Positions 31,352-39,139 of a stretch of DNA of 59,321 nt are shown piece by piece (within the stretch, counting starts at the first letter, position 1; the number at the start of each line of letters is the position of its first letter). Origin of the DNA: Candidatus Poribacteria bacterium (lineage in GTDB: Bacteria > Poribacteria > WGA-4E > WGA-3G); contig VYCT01000135.1 in NCBI GenBank assembly GCA_009843785.1, forward strand, positions 1 through 59,321. The letters run 5' to 3'. The notes beneath the pieces were generated by a model. It saw only the letters and a program-made list of their open reading frames with translations, was not told the DNA's origin and ran no database searches. Both the position numbers and the translations under genes were made by a program.

Positions 31352-32354
31352 CTTCTTTGTATCTAAAGTTGATACGCTTCAGAACTTTGAAACTGTCTAA
31401 TTTCTGTTGTGGTCTTTGTTTTCCGGTTGTCATCTGTGTAAGGTTAATCTTACCGTTTTGGTGTCCGCTGATCCAGCAAAGCCCCCACTTCATACTTTTT
31501 ACCAATGTGCCTTTGGTAAATCCAAGGCACCTGGTGCCACCATACCTACTTCTGATACCGCCTTTTTTCGGCACTTCTCTGTGCAGGTTACGCCTTTGTA
31601 TAGGAATAGGTGATATACAAAATATATCAGTGTTATCCACAATCGGATCACCACCAAGCACATGATACGCCAAACACCAACTATCCACACAATGAGCATC
31701 AAAGGATTCAGCCGTCTTATCACTGGACTTCTTGAGTCCAAGATTTTCGCGAACATTCTTTGTTTCGTGTCCAACAAGTCTGGAAAGTTGCCACCGTTTT
31801 TCTATTTCGGAATAGAACCACTGCTTACCCACCTCAAGCGGACTAAACGACTGGTTCCATTTCTTCTGATACTGCTTCGTCCGTGCTTTAATATCTTCCA
31901 CGCATACGTGCGTGATTGGATATAGTCTCGAAAGCCAATCTAATATCCGCATCTTCCAGTCCCATCTTGCACGTGTGCCAGCAGGGATCCGGTGCCTATG
32001 AGACAGATTATGCTTCTTCTGTTTCCTGTTTGGACACTTCCGTGAACGCCTACCTCTCCGCAACTCACGCCTCTTAGCAACTTTCTTTGAAGTATGCGTA
32101 TGCGCATCCGCCTGAATATTCAGATATGTGTCAGCCTTAGATTTTACGGTGAAACCCTCTTTTTTACTGCCAGGATCCACACCAACACATATATCCTGTG
32201 TTTCTCTATCAGACGGTTCCTTGTTAAGACGGATACAATATATGCCGTTGTTCCAATAGGGCGTAGCCTCACCACGTTTGACCAACTTCCTGGCACGTGA
32301 AGCATGCATCGGCATGAGTTGTTGACCATCTTTCGTTTTGACAGGTACAAACAT
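31329..32354 (-). CDS. RRXRR/RuvC-domain RNA-guided nuclease homolog lacking HNH (IsrB-like, IscB superfamily)
   Basis: 341 aa; VPVKTKDGQQLMPMHASRARKLVKRGEAT (PLMP/RRXRR region), RuvC-I VGVDPGSKKEGFTV, Arg-rich bridge KKVAKRRELRRGRRSRKCPNRKQKKHN, RuvC-II VCVEDIKA, RuvC-III DAHCVDSWCLAY; only about 60 aa between RuvC-II and -III with no HNH motif. Confidence 0.82.
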   Translation of the reverse strand: MFVPVKTKDGQQLMPMHASRARKLVKRGEATPYWNNGIYCIRLNKEPSDRETQDICVGVDPGSKKEGFTVKSKADTYLNIQADAHTHTSKKVAKRRELRRGRRSRKCPNRKQKKHNLSHRHRIPAGTRARWDWKMRILDWLSRLYPITHVCVEDIKARTKQYQKKWNQSFSPLEVGKQWFYSEIEKRWQLSRLVGHETKNVRENLGLKKSSDKTAESFDAHCVDSWCLAYHVLGGDPIVDNTDIFCISPIPIQRRNLHREVPKKGGIRSRYGGTRCLGFTKGTLVKSMKWGLCWISGHQNGKINLTQMTTGKQRPQQKLDSFKVLKRINFRYKEAEATSPS

Positions 32355-32590
32355 AAGTTTGTATTCTCCTTTTCAGGGTATATGTTACCCCATCGAGATC
32401 GCAATACCAGCGTTTACATAGGACTTGAGGAGCATCCTAAACACCTCTGCGTGCCACCACAAGATATTACGATGTATTACTCTATTCAGTGTGTTTACAA
32501 TCGCCCAACCTATAGACTCGGCTGCCGTATTGAACAATCTCCAGCCTTTAGGCTGGAGTCACTGAACCTATGGAGTTATAAATTATAAGT
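32355..32590 (-). ncRNA. Candidate omegaRNA region 5' of the IsrB-like gene
   Basis: About 235 nt non-coding on the same strand, directly upstream, with hairpin CTCCAGCC-TTTA-GGCTGGAG (32539-32558); position matches where IscB/IsrB guide RNAs are encoded. Boundaries unknown. Confidence 0.45.
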
Positions 32591-32593
32591 TAT

Positions 32594-32815
32594 ACTAAAG
32601 TTTGGACAATTTTTCCGAAATAGACATGCCGCCCCTACGGGGCTTAGCCGCGTGGGGGGATGGCGTTTCTATAGACATACCGCCCCTACGGGGCTGCGAA
32701 TCGATGTATCCACGTTTATTTTTCTGCGAGTTGCGTTTGTGTAAGGAACTTTGAGAAAAATCAAAAGGGCTTGAAAAGCGGACATAAACCTGATTGAAGT
32801 TGTCCAAACTTTAGT
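32594..32815. mobile_element. MITE-like element with ACTAAAGTTTGGACAA terminal inverted repeats
   Basis: ACTAAAGTTTGGACAA (32594-32609) and TTGTCCAAACTTTAGT (32800-32815), perfect 16-bp TIR; contains two copies of TAGACATRCCGCCCCTACGGGGCT. Confidence 0.78.
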
Positions 32816-32818
32816 AAG

Positions 32819-32943
32819 TTATAGTAAAGCACGAAAATAAGTTGACACTCCATGATAACGTTGCCCCCTCGTAGAGGAAACTGGGTTACCCGGTTTCCCC
32901 TACGAGCAACCGCGTGTCCAAATAATTATGGGCTTTACTATAA
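32819..32943. mobile_element. MITE-like element, copy B
   Basis: TTATAGTAAAGC...GCTTTACTATAA; ends and GTGTCCAAATAATTATGGGCTTTACTATAA shared with 10215-10340, internal palindrome different (GTAGAGGAAACTGGGTTACCCGGTTTCCCCTAC). Confidence 0.75.
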
Positions 32944-33009
32944 GAGGTGGACTTCAAAAGGAACGACTCTCCTCTTAACCAACAACTTATAACCAAAACT
33001 ATTAACTAT

Positions 33010-33198
33010 TTATGGGTTATCTGTTTTAAGAACGTTTTCTACCCGCTGCTCAGCATTTTCGAGCATCTCCCGACACGATGAGACCAAGCCGACACCTTCC
33101 TCAAAGAGTTTCAGAGAATCCTCAAGCGGCAGTTGGTTGCCCGCTTCAAGTTTATCAACGATCTCGGTCAGTTTTGCAAGTTTTTCTTCAAAGGTCAT
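33010..33198 (-). CDS. xseB: Exodeoxyribonuclease VII small subunit
   Basis: 62 aa; MTFEEKLAKLTEIVDKLEAGNQLPLEDSLKLFEEGVGL. Confidence 0.93.
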   Translation of the reverse strand: MTFEEKLAKLTEIVDKLEAGNQLPLEDSLKLFEEGVGLVSSCREMLENAEQRVENVLKTDNP

Positions 33199-33399
33199 AT
33201 TTTATCTCCATTGGAAAATAGTTGTCAGTTACCAGTTTCCGTCGGCAGTCGGTCTCCATCAGCAGTCAGAGGTCAGAAGTTTCTCATACCATTTTGAAAA
33301 AACGGTTCGTAGTAGCGCAATTTATTGCGCTTTGGACATTCGGAACCTTCATTGCGCTTCTAAATCTCTGAAATGCCCATTTATTTTTCAGATTAAGTC

Positions 33400-34635
33400 T
33401 TATCTTTGATGATCTTCGTCCAGAAATTCTTCAACCCGACAAGCGAGATGCCCCTCTACCAGCTGAACCTCGATTCTATCGCCAACAGATACCTGTCCAG
33501 CTGCAGTTAACACCTCACCATCTGTTTTTCGACTGATGCTATACCCCCGTTTCAACGTAGCTAACGGACTCAATGCGTCAAGCCGCTGGGCAAGTGTATG
33601 AAGTCTGTTTTCACTATCAGAAAGGGTACGTCCTACAGCCGATCGACACGCCACATCTAAGGTATCTACTGTTTGGTAAAGTTGGTAGATAGCGTCCTTA
33701 CGCTGCGTCGGTGCAAGTTGCGTCTCCAGTTCTTGAAGTCGTGTTGTGTTGCCATTCAATTGGTTCTGAATTGTTGCGCGCAGCCGCGCATCCAAAGCGT
33801 CTAATTGTGCGAAAAGTTCATCCTGATCTGGTACGATATGTCCCGCATGCGTAGGGGTCGAAGCTCGGTAATCCGCCACAAAATCCGCGATGGTGAAATC
33901 TGTTTCGTGTCCGACTGCAGAAACGACAGGGATTCTCGAATCGAAAATAGCACGTGCGACGCGTTCTTCGTTGAATGCCCAGAGGTCCTCAATGGAGCCA
34001 CCGCCGCGACCGATGATGAGTACATCTATGTCGTCTCGCTGATTCATCGCTTGTAGCGCGAAGGCTATCCCTTGTGCCGCGCCGTCACCTTGGACAAGCG
34101 TCGGATGTAGTAACACCTTAGCTAACGGGTAGCGTTCACGGAGTTGTCGGAGGATGTCCTGTATGGCTGCGCCTGTCTCTGACGTGACAACGCCGATCTG
34201 CCGCGGGTATCTTGGTAACGGCTTTTTGTAGAAGTCATCAAACAATCCTTCGTCTGCAAGGCGTTGCTTCAATTCTTCGTAGGCTCTTTGCAACGCCCCG
34301 ATACCAACCGGTTCCACGTTTCGACCAACAATCTGATATTGCCCCCTCGCGGAGTAGAGACTCAGCTGCCCTTGGACGATTACCTCCTCACCGTCTTTCG
34401 GTAAAAATTTGAGGCGGGTCGCATCACTCCGAAAAATGGCAACCGAGATCTGATGGTTCCCCTCTTTGAGCGTGAAATAGACATGGCCAGCACCGGAGCG
34501 ACTGTAATTGGATACTTCGCCCTGTACCCATACATTCTGAAATTCCGGTTGTTCGTCTATCAGTTGTTTCAGCAGGTTCGTTATTTCACTGACACTACGG
34601 ACAATTTTTGTGGGTATCGAAAATTCTAATTGCAT
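33400..34635 (-). CDS. xseA: Exodeoxyribonuclease VII large subunit
   Basis: 411 aa; SEITNLLKQLIDEQPEFQNVWVQGEVSNYSRSGAGHVYFTLKE, IGRGGGSIEDLWAFNEE, VSAVGHETDFTIADFVADYRASTPTHA. Confidence 0.96.
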   Translation of the reverse strand: MQLEFSIPTKIVRSVSEITNLLKQLIDEQPEFQNVWVQGEVSNYSRSGAGHVYFTLKEGNHQISVAIFRSDATRLKFLPKDGEEVIVQGQLSLYSARGQYQIVGRNVEPVGIGALQRAYEELKQRLADEGLFDDFYKKPLPRYPRQIGVVTSETGAAIQDILRQLRERYPLAKVLLHPTLVQGDGAAQGIAFALQAMNQRDDIDVLIIGRGGGSIEDLWAFNEERVARAIFDSRIPVVSAVGHETDFTIADFVADYRASTPTHAGHIVPDQDELFAQLDALDARLRATIQNQLNGNTTRLQELETQLAPTQRKDAIYQLYQTVDTLDVACRSAVGRTLSDSENRLHTLAQRLDALSPLATLKRGYSISRKTDGEVLTAAGQVSVGDRIEVQLVEGHLACRVEEFLDEDHQR

Positions 34636-34641
34636 ATTAGT

Positions 34642-34750
34642 ACTTAGCCATTGGCTATCAGCGGATTAGCCATCAGCGATCAGTTTTAAGAGGTTTTTGT
34701 TTACTAATCCCTCTTCTTGCTGATGGCTGACAGCCGACAGCCGTCGGCTA
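34642..34750. repeat. Intergenic dyad repeat (GGCTATCAGC.../GCTGATGGCTGACAGCC variant)
   Basis: Inverted arms around TTTTAAGAGG...CCTCTT-like centre. Confidence 0.65.
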
Positions 34751-34751
34751 C

Positions 34752-35528
34752 TCAATATTGCGCTTGCAGCGGCACGATGCTCACGGCTAACCCTGTTTTT
34801 TCGTCTAATTCAATCTCAGCACCGCAAAGTTTCACATTGCCTTTAGCAACGGTGAAGCGCGTCGGCATCATCGTCAAAAACCGTTCAAGTACAAGATCTA
34901 TGCGGGTACCAATCACCGAATCGTAAGGACCCGTCATACCGACATCCGTAATATAAGCCGTGCCTTGTGGCAGGACGCGCGCATCCGCTGTTGGCACATG
35001 TGTGTGCGTCCCAATCACCGCGCCGACGCGACCATCCGCGTGCCAACCCATCGCGATTTTCTCGGAGGTCGCTTCCGCATGAAAGTCGAGAAGGATATAT
35101 GGTGTCACCGCTTTGACTTCAGGTAAAATAGTGTTGAGCGCGTGAAACGGGTTGGTGTATGGACTCATGAAAATCTGTCCGGCAAGGTTGATAACACCGA
35201 GTTGTGTTTGTCCATCTGCGGAGGCAACAATGGTCACACCGCGCCCGGCTACCTCAGTCGGATAGTTCGCGGGCCGTATCAGCTGCGGTGTTGTTTCTAT
35301 AAAACGGAAAATCTCTCTGTTATCCCAGACGTGGTTGCCAGTTGTAATCGCGGAGACACCTGATGCCAAAAGTTGATCAACAATATCAAACGTTAACCCT
35401 TTCCCGCCTGCCGCGTTCTCTCCGTTAGCAACAATGAAATCGTATTTGTCCCGATGCGCTTCCAGAAATTTTGTTGTTGCCGCTCTACCCGGATTTCCGA
35501 CTATATCTCCAATAAACAGTATCTTCAT
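34752..35528 (-). CDS. YmdB/TIGR00282-type metallophosphoesterase
   Basis: 258 aa; MKILFIGDIVGNPGR, VANGENAAGGKGLT, GNHVWDN, DFHAEATSEK, GTHTHVPTADARVLPQGTAYITDVGMTGPYDSVIG. Confidence 0.93.
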   Translation of the reverse strand: MKILFIGDIVGNPGRAATTKFLEAHRDKYDFIVANGENAAGGKGLTFDIVDQLLASGVSAITTGNHVWDNREIFRFIETTPQLIRPANYPTEVAGRGVTIVASADGQTQLGVINLAGQIFMSPYTNPFHALNTILPEVKAVTPYILLDFHAEATSEKIAMGWHADGRVGAVIGTHTHVPTADARVLPQGTAYITDVGMTGPYDSVIGTRIDLVLERFLTMMPTRFTVAKGNVKLCGAEIELDEKTGLAVSIVPLQAQY

Positions 35529-35548
35529 TTTCCCTTTATCACTTTCGT

Positions 35549-35622
35549 ATTGGCTATCAGTTATCAGCCATCGGCTGTCAGTAAGAGGTTGTTGGTTAAA
35601 CTAAACCGCTCTTTACTTATAA
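35549..35622. repeat. Intergenic dyad repeat
   Basis: TATCAGTTATCAGCCATCGGCTGTCAGTAAGAGG... Confidence 0.6.
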
Positions 35623-36158
35623 CAGGTTTCTCTTTCGCTAACTGCTTCTAATTCCGCAAGCGTGAAAACGGATGCGAATGAACATCCGAGTTCCTTAATT
35701 TTTGCTTCACCGCCTGCTTGCCGATCAATGACCGCTACAACATCTTCCACTATATACCCTTCTGCGCGAATCTGTTCAATCGATGTACAGACCTGGCCCG
35801 CCGTCGTAATCACATCTTCTATCACGACAAGTCTGCTATCCGCCTTAACACCGCCCTCTATAAGATTACAGGTGCCATAAGTCTTCGCTTCTTTGCGGAC
35901 GTAAAAGCACGGGATTCCTGTTTGCAGCGAAAGTGCTGTTGCGAGCGGGATGCCGCCTAATTCCAGACCTGCTAAACCATCACAGTCCGACGGGAGCAAT
36001 TTCGCCATCTCTGCGGCGATTGTGGTAAGCAGTGCAGGGTCACTCTCGAATCGGTATTTATCCCAGTAGAAGTTGCTGATATTCCCTGAACGGAGTTTGA
36101 ATTCACCCGTGAGATACGAAGCCTCACGCATCTGTTTTGCGAGTTCTGTTTTTGTCAT
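35613..36158 (-). CDS. pyrE: Orotate phosphoribosyltransferase
   Basis: 181 aa; FKLRSGNISNFYWDKYRF, GLELGGIPLATALS, FYVRKEAKTYGT, VVIEDVITTAGQ. Confidence 0.94.
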   Translation of the reverse strand: MTKTELAKQMREASYLTGEFKLRSGNISNFYWDKYRFESDPALLTTIAAEMAKLLPSDCDGLAGLELGGIPLATALSLQTGIPCFYVRKEAKTYGTCNLIEGGVKADSRLVVIEDVITTAGQVCTSIEQIRAEGYIVEDVVAVIDRQAGGEAKIKELGCSFASVFTLAELEAVSERETCYK

Positions 36159-36180
36159 TGTTAGTTTTCAGTTATAACTA

Positions 36181-37224
36181 TTAAAACACCTCAATGTGTG
36201 CGGCTTCTCCCGCTACGACTTCTCCAATAACAGCGGCTTCCGGACAGTCGGCAGCACGGAGTTCTGCTACCGCCGCATCTGCATTCTCGGCAGAAAGTGA
36301 AAACAGCAAACCGCCAGACGTTTCCGCTTCCATCAGGATATGACGCATCGCTTCGCTATCCGTGTGGAACGTGACTTTGTCGGCAAGGAACGTCATATTC
36401 GCAAGATAGGCTTGCGTGTAAGTATCCTGTGCGACGAGGGCGGGGGCATCTTCAAAGTAAGGCACGGCTTTGCTATCTATCTTAAGGTGGGCATCATTGC
36501 CCGCCGCCATCTCCGACGCGTGTCCTAACAACCCGTATCCTGTGACATCTGTGCAAGCACTTGCACCATACTTCAGCATCACCGTCGATGCAGAAGCATT
36601 GAGCCGAGTCATCGATTCAACGAGTTGCGGTAGCACCGCATCGCTGATCTTATCGAATTTCAAGCCTGTCGTGAGGATACCGATACCGAGGTTTTTGGTT
36701 AAAATGAGGACATCCCCCGGACGCGCCCCGTAATTCTTGACGAATTTCTCTGGATGCACGATACCGGTTACGGAGAGTCCGTACATCAATTCTGGCGCAT
36801 CTACCGTATGCCCACCGACAAGCGCAGCCCCGGCTTCAATCGCTTTTTCAGTGCCACCTCTGACAATATCACCGAGTATTGAGAGCGCTAAGTCGGCTTT
36901 GGGCCAGCAGGTGATATTCAACGCCGTTTTCGGAACGCCGCCCATACTGTAGACATCGCTCAGTGAGTTCGTCGCGGCGATTGCACCGAATGTGTACGGG
37001 TCGTCAACGATGGGTGTGAAATAGTCAACCGTGTTGACGAGTGCGAGGTCGTCAGAGATGCGGTAAATTCCGGCATCGTCAGAGGTTTCCGTCCCAACAA
37101 GGAGGTTCGGGTCGGTGGATTTCGGGATGTTATCTAAAATGTGCGCGAGCTCCCCCGGAGCCAGTTTGGACGCTCACCCAGCGCACTTCACGGTCGCAGT
37201 TAAACGGATCTTCTGTTGTGTCAT
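36181..37224 (-). CDS. selD: Selenide, water dikinase containing selenocysteine (in-frame UGA at codon 17, 37174-37176)
   Basis: Track ORF starts at 36945, but the same frame extends upstream to ATG 37224 through one UGA: [103 protein letters not shown]. UGA aligns with the SelD active-site Cys/Sec (G-C/U-xxK). 348 codons. Confidence 0.94.
37147..37176 (-). promoter_or_regulatory. Candidate bSECIS 3' of the selD UGA
   Basis: UGA-GCGUCCAAACU-GGCUC-CGGGG-GAGCU: short stem, loop with G in the first two positions, about 16 nt after UGA. Confidence 0.6.
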
Positions 37225-37228
37225 AATA

Positions 37229-37265
37229 GAGTTGTCAGTTTTCGGTTGTCAGTTGTCAGTTAAGA
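37229..37265. repeat. Half dyad repeat (GTTGTCAGTTTTCGGTTGTCAGTTGTCAGTTAAGAGG)
   Basis: Left arm only of the intergenic repeat family. Confidence 0.6.
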
Positions 37266-38168
37266 GGTTTCCTGTAGATCCTCCAAAACAGATTTCACGT
37301 ACGCCACGCTCCGTCCATCTTGATGGAACTGGTCCCCATCGCGGATACCCTCGATCGCCAAATAGCCGTCGTAGCCAGCATCCAGCACCGCCGCGATCGC
37401 AAAGCGGTAGTCGATCTCACCATCGGGCAGCGGGGTCTGGACGTAGATAGCCGTCTCTAAATCTGGGATATGTACCCGATAGAGGCTCTTGCAATGCCAA
37501 TAGTTGACATGCGGTGCAACCGCTGTGATTGCGGCTTCGCACGTCTCTTCTGGGATGTCGTAAGTCCAGTAGATATTACCTAAATCCGGATTTATCCCAA
37601 CGTTCGACGCGTCGATTAACGCTAACAGCCGTAGCGTTGACGCACTGTTGTCTGCTATTGAATTTTGATGGATTTCTATGGAGATCTCGACACCCAGATC
37701 CGCGGCGATAACCGCCACTTCACTCACGGCACTCGCAGTGCGCACGTAATCTTCAGCATTCGCTTGACGGCTTGAGCCCTGCGAGACGGATTCGCCACGA
37801 TACGTGCCTTTTCCACCCGGATCGTCCGGAGGTGTGGTGACTGTGGAATTAACAATATCCGCTCCCATCTTCGCCGCGAAGTGGACGGCATCCACCATCC
37901 GTTGTTTGTTCGCTGCAGCGACTTGTGGATCCCTCGCAGCACCACCACCGCCGCGAATCGCAACACATGGCATACCTGCATCTTCGAGTTCTGAACGGAA
38001 TGTTTCGATTTCAGCGTCAGACAGGTTCATTCCAGGAAGTTCAATCCCGTCGAAGCCGATCTTTTTGGCATGTTCCAAAAACCGTTGGCGATCTGCCGGA
38101 TCGGTCGGTAATCCGCCGCCGTTATACGGATACGAGGCACATCGTCTAAAAGCGTATGCAATTTTCAT
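37260..38168 (-). CDS. Sugar phosphate isomerase/epimerase-like TIM-barrel protein
   Basis: 302 aa; GFDGIELPGMNLSDAEIETFRSELEDAGMPCVAI, VEISIEIHQNSIADN, NVGINPDLGNIYW, GYDGYLAIEGI. Confidence 0.85.
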   Translation of the reverse strand: MKIAYAFRRCASYPYNGGGLPTDPADRQRFLEHAKKIGFDGIELPGMNLSDAEIETFRSELEDAGMPCVAIRGGGGAARDPQVAAANKQRMVDAVHFAAKMGADIVNSTVTTPPDDPGGKGTYRGESVSQGSSRQANAEDYVRTASAVSEVAVIAADLGVEISIEIHQNSIADNSASTLRLLALIDASNVGINPDLGNIYWTYDIPEETCEAAITAVAPHVNYWHCKSLYRVHIPDLETAIYVQTPLPDGEIDYRFAIAAVLDAGYDGYLAIEGIRDGDQFHQDGRSVAYVKSVLEDLQETS

Positions 38169-38845
38169 TCAACTGCTCCTTCAAATAAATAGGCTACAGC
38201 CTGCTGGAACTCTTCAAAGAGTTGAGGGTTTATAACCTCAATTGGCGTCTGCTGAGGTGTAATGTCTTGGACATCGGATTCGGTGTTTGCACGACGCTCC
38301 TGTGTAGATAGTTTAGCATACACCCCGCTTTTTTGTAAAGCAGCATCCCGGTCTGCGATCGCGCCCAGAACGCTCCGATAATACCACGCTTGATCTTCGA
38401 CGCCCCCGTGAAACCGATCCCACACTGCATCACCGATGAGATCGTATTCTGAAATGATCGTCCGTAGGTTGTGAAGTTTGTCAGCACACGTCACAACGCA
38501 GACTTCCGGGCTGGCACTTCTTAACGCCTCAATCCGTTCCGTTTTACGGGCACGCCACCGCAACGCTTTGTTCTCTGAACAGCCGTCAACGATATTGGCG
38601 ATAGCAGCGCCAAAACGTTCTCGAATGAATTCCAACGTCAGATCGGTATCCTCGACCGTATCGTGCAAGATACCGGCAATAATTACTGCCTCAGGGCATC
38701 CCGCTTCCATTAAGATGAGTCCGACAGCATAAGGGTGTGTAATGTAAGGCGTATCGGTGCCTTTCCGATACTGACCTTGATGGGCTTCGGCGGCGATCTC
38801 TATCGCTTCTTCGATCTGATTTTTCCCAGTACCATTCTGCGTCAT
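38165..38845 (-). CDS. HD-domain protein similar to SpoT/RelA hydrolase domain
   Basis: 226 aa; AAEAHQGQYRKGTDTPYITHPYAVGLILMEAG, IIAGILHDTVEDTDLT, CADKLHNLRTI; 4-nt overlap with the next gene. Confidence 0.88.
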   Translation of the reverse strand: MTQNGTGKNQIEEAIEIAAEAHQGQYRKGTDTPYITHPYAVGLILMEAGCPEAVIIAGILHDTVEDTDLTLEFIRERFGAAIANIVDGCSENKALRWRARKTERIEALRSASPEVCVVTCADKLHNLRTIISEYDLIGDAVWDRFHGGVEDQAWYYRSVLGAIADRDAALQKSGVYAKLSTQERRANTESDVQDITPQQTPIEVINPQLFEEFQQAVAYLFEGAVE

Positions 38846-38963
38846 ACTTCCACTACAAAAATACAGGTCCTACAGACCAAACCTTGGTAGAAAATTAAAG
38901 ACTTAAACATTCTTAAATGATACACTAATTCCAGTGTAACAGTCAAGATATTTTTGGAATAGT

Positions 38964-39125
38964 ACTCAGTTGTCAGTACGATTTTTCTGCGAAAAATCTT
39001 TCAGTTTTCAGTTTTAGGAGTTTCCAGTTACCAGTTTTCAGAAAAGAGGGTCGTGATTAACAAAATCCCTTCTTAACTGGTCACTGGTTACTGGTCACTG
39101 GTTACTGATACACTGACAACTACTC
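38964..39125. repeat. Intergenic dyad repeat (CAGTTACCAGTTTTCAG.../AACTGGTCACTGGTTACTGG variant)
   Basis: Includes GTACGATTTTTCTGCGAAAAATCTTTCAG module also seen at 17690, 18760 and 28752. Confidence 0.7.
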
Positions 39126-39139
39126 ACAAGGAAAACACT

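Noticed and set aside
31329-32354. Calling the RRXRR protein IscB
   Set aside because: No HNH motif between RuvC-II and RuvC-III; IsrB-like fits better
32595-32807. 70-aa ORF (PRRGGMSI repeats)
   Set aside because: Lies wholly within a MITE-like element; the repeated peptide is just the translated palindromic repeat
3251-39125. CRISPR array from recurring GTTATCAGTT blocks
   Set aside because: Copies are dispersed across kilobases, contain inverted arms, and lack regular repeat-spacer spacing; no cas genes seen
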